Source: Streptococcus hyointestinalis (GTDB lineage: Bacteria > Bacillota > Bacilli > Lactobacillales > Streptococcaceae). Taken from it: 64,000 nt of DNA. The notes beneath the pieces were generated by a model. The model made no database searches and was not told the DNA's origin. It saw nothing but the letters and a program-made list of their open reading frames with translations. Position 1 is the stretch's first letter; each line of letters starts with the position of its first letter. A program made the translations under genes and the position numbers. Location of the stretch: positions 1,116,001 to 1,180,000 of the forward strand of contig NZ_JAAKGB010000001.1 of assembly GCF_011039275.1 (NCBI RefSeq). Reading direction: 5' to 3'. Positions 36,548-46,138 of this stretch are shown piece by piece.

Positions 36548-37936
36548 TTACAAGTCTACCTCAGTTCCTTCTAAAAATCTGACAGTTATCTGTCCATCCT
36601 CCACAATTGTAATACTATCCAATGCCTGACACATCTCATACGAATCGAATTCCCAGGATGGCTTGTTTATTATATCAGCCAACTTTGTACTATAATGCTT
36701 TTCTAGCGGACGATTTTCTTCTAGAATCTTATTCCACTTCCCATGCAACAGATCCACGTTCTCACTCAATAGTTCTACAGCCATTACTACGGCTTTCTCT
36801 AACGTTTCTTCATCAATATGGTTATTCTGACAGCCAATCTGTCCTTTGACCCTATATCGATTGTTACATTGCCAAACCTTGCGTTTACCTCGACTGGTGG
36901 TCCAGTTCTTTCGACCAAAGGCTGAACCACATTCTTTACAGAACACCTTAGTTGTAAAAGGGTTATCGTCATTTTGCATGATATAGGACTTGAGCTGATG
37001 CTCCTCTCGGTAGGCTTTCCTCCTTGCCAATTCCAACTGTACTAATTCCCAAATGTCTTTGTCAATAATAGCTTCATGGCTATTTTCTACATAGTACTGG
37101 TCAACCTGACCGTCATTTTGAACTCGTTTCTTAGTCAAAAAATCAACCGTAAAAGTCTTTTGCAATAGGGCATCACCTTTATACTTTTCATTTTGAAGCA
37201 TTTTCTGTATAGCACTTGGATACCAGTTAGCCTTTCCAGTCCAACCAGGTATTTCATTGTCATTCAAATATTTAGCTATGGACTCAGGACTATACCCCTC
37301 TAAGAATTTCTCGTAGATAAATTTGACAGTTTCTGCTTGCTCTGGATTGATGATAAGTCTACCATTCTCATCCTTGTCATAACCCATGAACTTAGTGGTA
37401 TTCACACGAACTTCACCACGTTCAAACTTCTTACGAATCCCCCAAGTCGCATTCTCTGATATGGAACGTGACTCATCCTGTGCCAAGGAAGAAAGTATCG
37501 TCAACAGAACCTCACCTTTCGAATCTAGGCTATCAATATTCTCCTTCTCAAAAGTTACCCCCACCCCAAGTTCCTTCAACTCACGGACGTACTTAATGCA
37601 GTCTAGGGTATTTCTGGCAAATCGACTGATTGATTTAACCAAAATCCTATCCACCTTACCTACTCTACAATCTTGTATCAAGCGATTGAAGGCATCACGT
37701 TTTTTAGTATTGGTTGCTGAGATGCCCTCATCCGCATAGATGTCAACTAACTCATAGTCCTCGTGTTTGGAGATATACTCTCGGTAATAATTAACTTGGT
37801 TTTCATAACTTGATAGCTGTTCTTCTTGGTCGGTGGACACTCGACAATATGCGGCTACCTTGATTTTCTTCCTGACCTGATGCAGAACGCTGGTCTGCAC
37901 TTTCTTGGCCGGAATAACTGTAATACTTTTCCCCAT
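36548..37936 (-). CDS. Large serine recombinase, second of an overlapping pair
   Basis: A 462-residue serine integrase. The N-terminal resolvase domain starts AAYCRVSTDQEEQL with the nucleophilic Ser; SRFARNTLD and an Arg-rich active site follow. Then come a recombinase domain (about 200-300, NEKYKGDALLQKT) and a zinc-ribbon with CKECGSAFGRK and CNNRYRVKGQIGC. It probably integrates and excises the element together with the overlapping upstream recombinase. A weaker alternative is a role in a nested mobile element. Confidence 0.9.
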   Translation of the reverse strand: MGKSITVIPAKKVQTSVLHQVRKKIKVAAYCRVSTDQEEQLSSYENQVNYYREYISKHEDYELVDIYADEGISATNTKKRDAFNRLIQDCRVGKVDRILVKSISRFARNTLDCIKYVRELKELGVGVTFEKENIDSLDSKGEVLLTILSSLAQDESRSISENATWGIRKKFERGEVRVNTTKFMGYDKDENGRLIINPEQAETVKFIYEKFLEGYSPESIAKYLNDNEIPGWTGKANWYPSAIQKMLQNEKYKGDALLQKTFTVDFLTKKRVQNDGQVDQYYVENSHEAIIDKDIWELVQLELARRKAYREEHQLKSYIMQNDDNPFTTKVFCKECGSAFGRKNWTTSRGKRKVWQCNNRYRVKGQIGCQNNHIDEETLEKAVVMAVELLSENVDLLHGKWNKILEENRPLEKHYSTKLADIINKPSWEFDSYEMCQALDSITIVEDGQITVRFLEGTEVDL

Positions 37937-39044
37937 TTCTATCCCTTTCTATTACTGTAATTGGTGAGGTTATCACCCAATTTGAAATATCTACTTCTGG
38001 CACTCGCATTCCCTGACAGGCTACTTTTCCCTCTTTTATATATTTGGAACAGCACCAAACAATTTTTTTCTTATAGGAAACTTGTCTCTTTAAAGTCGAG
38101 CCACAATGCTGACACTTTAACAAACCTGTAAATTTATAGGTTTTGTTTCTACCTTGTTGCCATCTTCTACTATTTAGCTTATCTTGGACTCTTTGCCAAT
38201 CTTCTTTTGAAATAATAGCTTCATGATTATCTTCTATCAAGTATTGTTCAAGTTCTCCTTGGTTCAATTTTTTAGGACCATTCACACCATCATGGAAATA
38301 CTTCTGCAGTAAGACTGAACCTTTGTATTTTTCATTGCTTAACATTTGACGGATTGTGGTGTCATGCCATTTAGCACCTGTAACAGTCGCAACTCCCTTT
38401 TCATTTAACTGTTTGGCAATACGATGTGTACCATTTCCTACAAGGTAAAGTGCAAATATTTCCCTTACTATTAAGGCTTCTTCTGGATTGATAATCAACT
38501 CACCGTTTTCGTCAACATCGTATCCTAAGAATCGCTTGGTGTTAATGACCAGCTCTCCTCGTTGGAATTTCTTCTGAAAAGCCCAACGTTGATTGCCACT
38601 CATACTCCTTAACTCGTCCTCGGCAATACTAGCTAATACTGAAAGCATCACTTCCCCCTCACTTGAAAGGGTATGAATGTTTTGCTCCTCAAAGAATATG
38701 TCTACTCCTATTGCCTTCAGTTCACGACTAATTTCAAGAACTGTAACCGTATTTCTGGCAAAGCGTGCAATTGACTTGGTATGAATAACATCAATCCTAC
38801 CTCTACGACAATCTTCAATCATAGCTTGAAAATTTGGACGATTATCTTTAGAACCAGATATACCTCTGTCATGATAAACACCCATAAAATCAATATCGTC
38901 TCTATTGGAATACAGATTTTCAAAATACTGCTTCTGATTTTCTAATGAATCTAACTGACTTCCATTAGTCGTCGAAACTCGAATGTAGGCACAGACCCTC
39001 TTTCTATGTTTTTGTCTATTGACTCTAATCTTCTTTACGGACAT
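37803..39044 (-). CDS. Large serine recombinase, first of an overlapping pair
   Basis: A 413-residue serine recombinase with catalytic CAYIRVSTTNGSQL, SIARFARNTV, the recombinase domain and a zinc ribbon CQHCGSTLKR/CCSKYIKEGKVAC. The last 60 or so residues are unusual (YSYSGQESADQRSASGQEE) and are encoded in the 134-base overlap with the next recombinase gene. Such overlapping recombinase sets occur in Firmicute conjugative and phage-like elements. It has a promoter in the gap to the endolysin gene. Confidence 0.88.
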   Translation of the reverse strand: MSVKKIRVNRQKHRKRVCAYIRVSTTNGSQLDSLENQKQYFENLYSNRDDIDFMGVYHDRGISGSKDNRPNFQAMIEDCRRGRIDVIHTKSIARFARNTVTVLEISRELKAIGVDIFFEEQNIHTLSSEGEVMLSVLASIAEDELRSMSGNQRWAFQKKFQRGELVINTKRFLGYDVDENGELIINPEEALIVREIFALYLVGNGTHRIAKQLNEKGVATVTGAKWHDTTIRQMLSNEKYKGSVLLQKYFHDGVNGPKKLNQGELEQYLIEDNHEAIISKEDWQRVQDKLNSRRWQQGRNKTYKFTGLLKCQHCGSTLKRQVSYKKKIVWCCSKYIKEGKVACQGMRVPEVDISNWVITSPITVIERDRNGEKYYSYSGQESADQRSASGQEENQGSRILSSVHRPRRTAIKL

Positions 39045-39074
39045 TTACTCTCCTTCCTATGTAATGGCACACTA

Positions 39075-39103
39075 TATATCACTCTAAAAAGGAAATTAGT
39101 CAA
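39075..39103 (-). promoter_or_regulatory. Candidate recombinase promoter
   Basis: TTGACT (39098-39103), 17-base spacer, GATATA (39075-39080) on the minus strand about 30 bases before the recombinase ATG. Upstream an inverted repeat CCTACC/GGTAGG lies near 39170-39186, a possible regulatory or attachment-site element. Confidence 0.4.
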
Positions 39104-39225
39104 GTTATCAGACCAACTAATTCGACCTGATACATTTATGCTATAGTTCATGAAATACAAATATTCCTCCTACCTTACTAGGTAGGTTTGCGAGTAATTT
39201 TTCCGCACTTATTGAAAAAAAGGCA

Positions 39226-39257
39226 AAAAAATAAAGCCTGATGTTTCCACCAGGCTA
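39226..39257 (-). terminator. Terminator of the prophage late operon
   Basis: AGCCTG/CAGGCT stem followed by TTTATTTTTTT on the minus strand, just after the endolysin stop codon. It separates lysis genes from the recombinases. Confidence 0.75.
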
Positions 39258-39266
39258 ATAACATAA

Positions 39267-40736
39267 TTATGAAATTCTAAACCAACCTACAATTTTACCG
39301 AGTTTAACTGTTCCAGTTGAATCGTAGAGTGAGCCATCCGCCATCCATTGACGTTTCACACGACGAGTGATACCACCGCCACCAATTTCCAATTGGTCAT
39401 TGATACCGTTCATATTATGGTCAGAATAACCATCAATATTCTGTTCCACACCATCAATACTTTTTCCATCTGAATCCGTCACACAGACACCAATGTGACC
39501 ATATACCAAACCATCCGTCTGAATGACATAAAAATCACCTGCTTTAGGATTCACACCCCAAGCATCGTAGATTACTTGGAAACCATTTGATTTTGCTTTT
39601 TTCAAACAATCAATGGCGTTCGTATAGGACATATTTTTATCCGTAAGTTCTTGAACAATCTTATCCACCAAGGCAACACACTGTCCACCATAAGGGTTAG
39701 ATGAAACAGTCACCTTTTGACCGACCTTAGATAAAGCGGACGCAACCACACGACTTGCAACACTGGTTGGAATAGCGGGTGTTGTCCTTGAAGCTGCGTT
39801 GACCTTTAGAGTTTGTCCAACTTTTAAAATATCCGTCTTCTTCAAGCCATTTACCGCTAGAAGAGCATCAACTGTTAAACCAAACTTCCGAGCGATTCCA
39901 TAATAGGTATCGCCTTTCTGTGCTTGATAGGTCTGCTCACTATGGCCTTTAGTTGTTCCTTCTACATCCTGCTCAAGCACCCATGACTTGATTCCATCAA
40001 GTAGATATGCTCTCTTACTGTTGGACTGGTGAACATTCTTCACTTGGAGGATTTTGTAGGTGCGCCCCTTGACCCAGTTGGCGATTTTTTGACCAGTCTG
40101 ATAATGAGTCGCATGAGGCAACACCCTAAGACTATCACCAACAAGATAGATTGGTTTTGAAGGAGTTCCTGAACTCCCAGCGGTTGAACTGGGGGGCGAT
40201 GGAACTATGGTCTTGACTTCAACTCCTGTTATTGCTGATACAAGACCTTTCGCAATGTCCTCTTTCTTGTTCTCAAAAATCGCCATATCTTGTTCATTAT
40301 CGATGAAGGCAATCTCCACCAAACGATAAGTATATCCACGACTTGCTGCTTGGTTGGTATTATAGAGCCAATCTACCTTCTTAATGCCACGATTTTGGAA
40401 ATAACGTGAAAGGAGAGATAGGATAGCCATATCTTCCTTATCTGCTTCTAAGGAAGATTGAATCAAGACTTCTGTTCCTTTGGCACTACCATTAAAGGCA
40501 TTGAAGTGCAATTCAGTAATCGAGTCGTATCCCTTACCAATACTAGTAATACTCCGATAATCATAAACATTTTGTTCGGTAATAAAATCAATCTGTTGTC
40601 CACTGTAATTAGACATTAACTTGGCTAATTCTCGAACCTTTCCTGCTTCTGTGATGCCTAGTTTGGTATTCACTGCTCCAGGATCATAGCCTGTTCGCCC
40701 TTGTCCATGACCACAAATGACTAGATGTTTTCCCAT
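39267..40736 (-). CDS. Phage endolysin: amidase + SH3-like + LysM + CHAP
   Basis: A 489-residue multidomain lysin. Residues about 1-170 are an N-acetylmuramoyl-L-alanine amidase (Amidase_3) with zinc ligands in ICGHG, TELHFNAF and the catalytic Glu region VEIAFIDN. An SH3-like region follows at about 190-260. A LysM repeat sits at about 268-313 (YQAQKGDTYYGIARKFG). Residues 335-489 form a CHAP amidase/peptidase with the Cys of YGGQCVALVD and the His of YGHIGVCV. Two lytic domains of different specificity flank the wall-binding modules. The holin gene precedes it. Confidence 0.9.
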   Translation of the reverse strand: MGKHLVICGHGQGRTGYDPGAVNTKLGITEAGKVRELAKLMSNYSGQQIDFITEQNVYDYRSITSIGKGYDSITELHFNAFNGSAKGTEVLIQSSLEADKEDMAILSLLSRYFQNRGIKKVDWLYNTNQAASRGYTYRLVEIAFIDNEQDMAIFENKKEDIAKGLVSAITGVEVKTIVPSPPSSTAGSSGTPSKPIYLVGDSLRVLPHATHYQTGQKIANWVKGRTYKILQVKNVHQSNSKRAYLLDGIKSWVLEQDVEGTTKGHSEQTYQAQKGDTYYGIARKFGLTVDALLAVNGLKKTDILKVGQTLKVNAASRTTPAIPTSVASRVVASALSKVGQKVTVSSNPYGGQCVALVDKIVQELTDKNMSYTNAIDCLKKAKSNGFQVIYDAWGVNPKAGDFYVIQTDGLVYGHIGVCVTDSDGKSIDGVEQNIDGYSDHNMNGINDQLEIGGGGITRRVKRQWMADGSLYDSTGTVKLGKIVGWFRIS

Positions 40737-40742
40737 ATCTTC

Positions 40743-41138
40743 TCACCTCTCGTTGATTTGTTTTAAGATTGCTTGTAGTTTCTCAGGTATCGGTAAACCA
40801 ATTCGAACGGTATTTTCTAGAATACTTAACCCCTCATTACTGAGATAAAAGAAAATAACCATGGTTCGTATTGTTCCACCTTGCTTGATAATGGCTGTAT
40901 CAATCAGATGACCTAGTGAAACTAAAAATAAAATGGCTATCTTTTTAAAGATGCCACGAAAACCGATACTACTCGACAATTGTTTCTCAACAACTGCCGC
41001 AAAAATTCCTGTTAGATAGTCAATAATAATGAAGACAAGTAGGGCATATAAGATACCATCCAACTCTCCAAATAGACTACCAATCAAGGCTCCAATCATG
41101 GAAAATAAAATCTTATTAAGAGTTAACAGTTCCTTCAT
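40743..41138 (-). CDS. Phage holin
   Basis: 131 residues with three or four membrane segments, of the toxin-secretion/phage-lysis holin family (Phage_holin_4_1). The LDGILYALLVFIIIDYLTGIFAAV segment and the following SSSIGFRGIFKKI loop are characteristic. It opens the membrane for the endolysin, which starts 6 bases after its stop codon. The start lies inside the end of the previous gene behind GAGGTG. Confidence 0.88.
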   Translation of the reverse strand: MKELLTLNKILFSMIGALIGSLFGELDGILYALLVFIIIDYLTGIFAAVVEKQLSSSIGFRGIFKKIAILFLVSLGHLIDTAIIKQGGTIRTMVIFFYLSNEGLSILENTVRIGLPIPEKLQAILKQINER

Positions 41139-41484
41139 CGGTCACCTCACTTTCTACTGAACCTTCCTGCACAATGGTAGGGTCTGACCAATCCGGTTGA
41201 CCGTTCTCATCAAACCGCATCAGATAAAAACATTCATGGAATAAATCAGAAAGGTTCAGAGTTAATGTCGTACTACCCCACTGATTAAAGGCCCAAACTG
41301 TTTCTGTTGTAACCAACTGCCGCTTTCCATTTTTAATGGCAGGTCGCCTTACTTCTTCAAGATACATGTAAAAATCCTGCTCTGCTGTCTTACAACGAAT
41401 GAACTCTCCATTCTTACGCATGTAAGCGAGAGCTGTCTCCAAATCAAATGGTTCTGTTACTTTGTCAATATTGAGAAGTGCCAT
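41116..41484 (-). CDS. Phage protein of unknown function before the holin
   Basis: 122 residues, acidic at the C-terminus, without membrane segments. It starts MALLNIDKVTEPFDLETALAYM. Position between tail-tip genes and holin, and 23 bases of overlap with the holin gene, make it a genuine late gene. No function is assigned. Confidence 0.65.
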   Translation of the reverse strand: MALLNIDKVTEPFDLETALAYMRKNGEFIRCKTAEQDFYMYLEEVRRPAIKNGKRQLVTTETVWAFNQWGSTTLTLNLSDLFHECFYLMRFDENGQPDWSDPTIVQEGSVESEVTDEGTVNS

Positions 41485-41489
41485 GATAA

Positions 41490-41696
41490 CTATTCTCCTT
41501 TCCCTTCTTCAGGTTTTGTCTGAACTTCTAACAGCTCAGTCAATTCCTGTTTTTCTTTACGCAATAAGCTAAGTTCCTCATCCCTTTCGACCAATTGGAT
41601 GGCAATGAGGTTCTTAGCAGTAATTTCATCAGATAACTTGGTGACAAGCTCCTGGATAGTTAGTTTTAGTGATTGGTTGATTTGTTCTAGATTCAT
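41490..41696 (-). CDS. Small coiled-coil phage protein
   Basis: 68 residues, almost entirely predicted helix/coiled coil with heptad-like Leu/Ile spacing and many Glu and Lys. A small protein of this type often sits between the tail fibre and holin genes of streptococcal siphophages. Function unknown. Confidence 0.6.
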   Translation of the reverse strand: MNLEQINQSLKLTIQELVTKLSDEITAKNLIAIQLVERDEELSLLRKEKQELTELLEVQTKPEEGKGE

Positions 41697-41708
41697 CTGT
41701 GAACTCCT

Positions 41709-44700
41709 TTATTTAATCGTATCCCATGTCAAGATGACGTCACCTCGACCTGTGATGTTTACTAAGTGTTTAAAATTGTGATTGAATTGATGAAGTACGT
41801 CTTTCAAGCTGACATAGGTTGTCCCATTTCGATAGATGCGGATATCTCCGATATTCAAAATGGAACTTGGTCGGTCGGATGCTTTAAAGGCATCAATACT
41901 CAGTCGGTTAGGCAACGTTACAATCTCCCACCCATCTGGATTGGTATATGGAGCACTTGCTAAGCGAACTTTATCACCTACCACATCAATTTGGTCGGTA
42001 TCAGTACCATTCCATGCTCGAATCCCTACAAAACCTCCGTCATTGGCATTCCAGTTGTTCCATCGATTCGAACCGATAATGGTTACACCACATGGTTTCC
42101 CGTTTGACGTTCCTGTCTCAAAGGAAACCCATTGGTGGGGATATCCACTAACTTCACGAGAAATGGATGGAGAGTTGGTATAGAATTTGATGTTTCCAAG
42201 TGATAGATTAATCTTCATAGCTCCGTTGATTGCTGACAAAATACCTCCAGATATTTTATTGGCAGATAAGGTTACCGTCTGTACTTGGGAAATAAATGCT
42301 GATTTGGCAAACAACTGCTTGAGGTAGGCTTCTGTCGCCATAAATTTAGTAAAGAAGGCTTGGTCAACCTTTAACTTGTCTGCAGTAACAGCTTCTGCTC
42401 CAATTCGAGCTGCTGAGATAATACCTGTCGTAATCTTGCCTGCATCAAGACTTGCAATCTTTCCACTCGCAATCACTCCATCTTGGATATAGGTTGTGCC
42501 TGTAATTTGGACGAGTTTTCCGTCGATCTTGACTGTCCCATCCTTGTTGAGATTGAGCTGACTCAGAACTGTCCCTGCACTGGTCAGATTTCGAACCGAC
42601 CACGATCCTGCAAGTGTTGAAACCTGGGTTTGAATGACAATTACTGTAGCTGTTGTCGCTCGACTTGTTTCTAGATTTCCGACTCGTGTCACTATCCCAT
42701 TAGCCGTTTGAACAACCTGACTGATTTGATTGGTTTGACTTCCAATTGTTCGAGTATGACTTGTCACCGTATCTCGCATCTCATGAAAGGCAGTTACTGT
42801 CGTAAAGTCGTCTAAGGACGGTGTCCAATAGTCTGGAAAAATATCACCAGTTGATACCATTAAGGCTCTCAAATGGAACTTACCAGTCTTAACACCATCA
42901 ATCCTGATTTGTAGTTCAAATCCTTTTGAATGTTGGTACATCTCCTGTGTGATGGTAGTGGTTAGTTTTATCAATCGATAATTGTTACCAGTTGAAAGAT
43001 TGCTGCTCCACTTATTATAGAAAGGGTGATACAAATTCCAGTTGATCCAGGTCCAGGTATTCTGATTATCCAAAATTGGACCTTGGAGTCTCATAAAACG
43101 GTTTGTCACGGCAGGGTCAAATGTAATGTCATCCGCCGCAAGATGAACATATAAATGAACTTTTGACCCAACGTAAATGCCACTACTATCTCCAAATTGA
43201 ACTCTACCCAATAAAACAGTCCAGTTACTTGATGTAGTTATCGTCTGATAAGTACCCCATCTATCCGAAGTACCAGCTATCAAGTTGCGATGCGAAACTG
43301 AGGTAGGGATTCTACTTTCCGTTTGACTGATACGTTGGATAAAGCTATCAGATGTTGTTTTGACCAAATTCTGCACACTAGTTGTTGTCGCATAGGGTTG
43401 TAGTGAACTACTTGTAAGATAGCCACGACCCGTAATATTAGAATCAACCTGTGCCTTAGTTTGGTAGCCTTTTGAGTTAATGGCAGATTCAACCTGCGTA
43501 CTTGTTAACCGTTGTTCAATTAGCCCAGCCTGTGTTCGGATAGTGGTTTCTGCACTTGCTACTCGACCAGTTAAACTATTAAAATCAGTTTTTGCGACTT
43601 TCTGTGAAATGGCATCATTGGCAATCCGTAAATCAGCCTTGGTTTGAATAATCTGACTTGCATTTGTGTTGGCCTTAGCCAAGGCATTGTCAGCGGTTGT
43701 TTTGACACCCTCAAGAACTGTCTTGTCAGCCTTAAGCAAAACGGATTGTTGCGTCTGTTGTATGGATGTGGTATGTCCTTCAAGAGTACGTTTCACGATA
43801 TTAAAGTCAGTTTGACTGACTTTTGAGGACACCTCATTTACCAACTGGCGGATTCTTGTTTCTGCACTTGTCAACTTGCCATTTGTCTCAGTCAGTTTGG
43901 TTGATAACTGTTCAATTCCTGAAGTCGTTTGATTGATGAGTGTTTGCTGAGAAGTAAGCTGACTCTTTAAAAGAGACTGAACACTGTCTACTAAACGATT
44001 GGTTTCTTGAATGGCATCAAGCTTGGCTTGTGCTGCCCTTCTGAGGGCTTCAGTTGCCCCAGTTTGAGCCTGTTCTGCCTTTTGCTTGGCTTCTGTGGCT
44101 AGGTCAGTATTTACCCCAGTCTTCGCCAATAAATCACGAGTTGTGCGTTGCTGTTCCTCTTCTTGTTGCCGCATCTGTTGGTGAATAGTAGAAAGTTCAC
44201 TATCAATGCTAGCCTTTAATCGATCCGCATAGACCTCCCCACGACTTTGAGCCTGAAGGATGGCATTATCAATAGCTGTCTGACGATTCTCAAATTCTGC
44301 GTCAAAGGCTCTGTTGGCATTCTCAAGGGCAATTTCAATGGCAATATCCTCACTCCGCTTATTCCCATCAAGGAGATTATTTGCTAGTGTAGATAAGCTA
44401 CCGCCCGTTTTACCTGTTCCGATACTTGCCTTATCATCAAACGTGATAGAGCGATATGTATCAGCTAGGGGATCATAATCATAAGCGATAGCTTTCTTCC
44501 TCACATCAATGCCGTGTAGCTTGCTTTTTAAAGTCACTGTATCGCCTAGATGAACCGTTTGTCCATCTAACTCAAATGCCTCAAGGATGATGGCATCTTT
44601 TGGCTTATCAATTCCCTCTAAGCGAAACTTGCTACTAGCCCACTCTATTAACTCTTGACGAGTTCTGAGATGATGATTGGTATAGGTTACTTCATTAATG

Positions 44701-45416
44701 AAAGGATAGGAGTTTATCAGTGGACTGTCTACTGTGACTTGAAGGACAGTTTCCCTATCCTGCCCCTCTTGTTTAAAGCTTGAAGTGGCATGGATACGTG
44801 TGATAATCTGTGAACTTTCTTTGGTTCGCTGATACTTTTTCAAATTGTAGTGAGTAGAGATAACAACTCCACGGTCTTGTCCTCGCTCACTCTTAATTGA
44901 TAAGGCAAGGTTATCTCGAACCAATTCTCCCTCCCAAGTTCCAAGGATAGAATGTTTGCCATCCAACAGGTTAGAGTAAAGAGTCTGTTCCTTGTCCGTT
45001 GTATAGGTTCTGTTCTTGACAATGTCGCTGGTAAAAGAAAAATCTCCCAGTGGAGACTTGCTTGCCATGACCATGCTTGATAGAGCTGTTGCACAGGGTA
45101 CCTGTTCACACCTAAATGGCGATAACAACCTAGTCATGATGTCATCTGATATATGATAGGCTACAACTTCAAGACTGGTGTCTCCTTCGATGACTTTCTT
45201 TATCCGAAACAACTGGTGTCCCAATACTGGAACTGGGCTACGAACGAGGTAGTCCTCTTTTAACTCTCGAAATAGTCCGCTGTCTGTGATTGGATAGGTA
45301 AAATTCAGGACAAAATCCCCATTCAAGTTTTCTTTGACACTTGCTTTTATGGTCTCTGGGAGTGGTTTCCCATGCCATTTTGCCGTTCGAACAGTTTTGT
45401 CTAATAATGATAACAT
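41709..45416 (-). CDS. Phage tail-tip / tail-associated protein (Tal)
   Basis: About 1235 residues. The N-terminal third is the phage tail-tip/endopeptidase domain that caps the Dit hexamer (LSLLDKTVRTAKWHG start). Roughly residues 380-700 are Gln- and Ala-rich coiled coil, with repeated TTSIQQTQQSV-like heptads. The C-terminal half looks like a beta-rich receptor-binding part. The start is the ATG that overlaps the Dit stop codon (TAATG); the frame opens five codons earlier. It would recognise the host surface, perhaps its polysaccharide. Confidence 0.85.
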   Translation of the reverse strand: MLSLLDKTVRTAKWHGKPLPETIKASVKENLNGDFVLNFTYPITDSGLFRELKEDYLVRSPVPVLGHQLFRIKKVIEGDTSLEVVAYHISDDIMTRLLSPFRCEQVPCATALSSMVMASKSPLGDFSFTSDIVKNRTYTTDKEQTLYSNLLDGKHSILGTWEGELVRDNLALSIKSERGQDRGVVISTHYNLKKYQRTKESSQIITRIHATSSFKQEGQDRETVLQVTVDSPLINSYPFINEVTYTNHHLRTRQELIEWASSKFRLEGIDKPKDAIILEAFELDGQTVHLGDTVTLKSKLHGIDVRKKAIAYDYDPLADTYRSITFDDKASIGTGKTGGSLSTLANNLLDGNKRSEDIAIEIALENANRAFDAEFENRQTAIDNAILQAQSRGEVYADRLKASIDSELSTIHQQMRQQEEEQQRTTRDLLAKTGVNTDLATEAKQKAEQAQTGATEALRRAAQAKLDAIQETNRLVDSVQSLLKSQLTSQQTLINQTTSGIEQLSTKLTETNGKLTSAETRIRQLVNEVSSKVSQTDFNIVKRTLEGHTTSIQQTQQSVLLKADKTVLEGVKTTADNALAKANTNASQIIQTKADLRIANDAISQKVAKTDFNSLTGRVASAETTIRTQAGLIEQRLTSTQVESAINSKGYQTKAQVDSNITGRGYLTSSSLQPYATTTSVQNLVKTTSDSFIQRISQTESRIPTSVSHRNLIAGTSDRWGTYQTITTSSNWTVLLGRVQFGDSSGIYVGSKVHLYVHLAADDITFDPAVTNRFMRLQGPILDNQNTWTWINWNLYHPFYNKWSSNLSTGNNYRLIKLTTTITQEMYQHSKGFELQIRIDGVKTGKFHLRALMVSTGDIFPDYWTPSLDDFTTVTAFHEMRDTVTSHTRTIGSQTNQISQVVQTANGIVTRVGNLETSRATTATVIVIQTQVSTLAGSWSVRNLTSAGTVLSQLNLNKDGTVKIDGKLVQITGTTYIQDGVIASGKIASLDAGKITTGIISAARIGAEAVTADKLKVDQAFFTKFMATEAYLKQLFAKSAFISQVQTVTLSANKISGGILSAINGAMKINLSLGNIKFYTNSPSISREVSGYPHQWVSFETGTSNGKPCGVTIIGSNRWNNWNANDGGFVGIRAWNGTDTDQIDVVGDKVRLASAPYTNPDGWEIVTLPNRLSIDAFKASDRPSSILNIGDIRIYRNGTTYVSLKDVLHQFNHNFKHLVNITGRGDVILTWDTIK

Positions 45417-46138
45417 TAAGCCCACCCCCAATTCGTTTCTATTGTTAATGATGTGATGCCAGTACCTAAGACAACTCCAACTGAGTCATTTCTTCCTGCA
45501 TCTATAGAAAGAAAATCGCCAGCCCATTTAATGAACTGACCTCTTTGTGTCTTAAAACTAGGTTGACTAGGATTATTATCCATAATGAGTGTTTCTTGTA
45601 ATCGATCCAAGCGGATGACATCATCCCCAATCGTAAAGCTAGTTTCACTACTCGAGTTGCCACTTATGGTAATCTTTGGAAAAGCGATGGCTGAACCTTG
45701 ACATCGCAAAACACCACTGGTTCTAAACACCTGCGAGGTCGTCGTTTTGAACCACTTGGTTGGGCGACAAGAAAAGGTAACCTTAAGCTCATAGACTCCC
45801 AGCTTATCCTTTTGAACTGGTGAATGATACACCTTGTAACACCAAAAGCGTATGGTCGTAAAACTTGCTGATTCAAGCCAAAGTCCTTCTTTCAAAAATA
45901 GTTTCAAAAAGGCAAATAGTTGTTCTTCACTAGGTTTTACAAGATAGAGGGTGTAGCTCAGTTCCATGACACTTCTGCGAGGATTGGTTTGAAGAACCGC
46001 TCCTGACAGACCTTGGTGTTCGATCAATTGCGTCTTACTTTCACTTACTGTGATAGAAGGGCTATCTTCCACGATTACCTTAAAAGGAAAACTAGCCGTG
46101 GACACTCCACCAATGGTTAATGCATTATGTCTAATCAT
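45416..46138 (-). CDS. Distal tail protein (Dit)
   Basis: 240-residue siphovirus distal tail component. The early motif TASFPFKVIVED, the central YELKVTFSCRPTKW and the C-terminal galectin-like part fit Dit proteins. It forms the hexameric hub between tail tube and tip. It overlaps the tape measure gene by 4 bases and the Tal gene by 1 base. Confidence 0.85.
   Translation of the reverse strand: MIRHNALTIGGVSTASFPFKVIVEDSPSITVSESKTQLIEHQGLSGAVLQTNPRRSVMELSYTLYLVKPSEEQLFAFLKLFLKEGLWLESASFTTIRFWCYKVYHSPVQKDKLGVYELKVTFSCRPTKWFKTTTSQVFRTSGVLRCQGSAIAFPKITISGNSSSETSFTIGDDVIRLDRLQETLIMDNNPSQPSFKTQRGQFIKWAGDFLSIDAGRNDSVGVVLGTGITSLTIETNWGWA

Noticed and set aside
43280..43783. Several 60-70-codon ORFs inside the tail-tip gene
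   Set aside because: They are out-of-frame shadows of the 1235-residue Tal gene, without ribosome binding sites.
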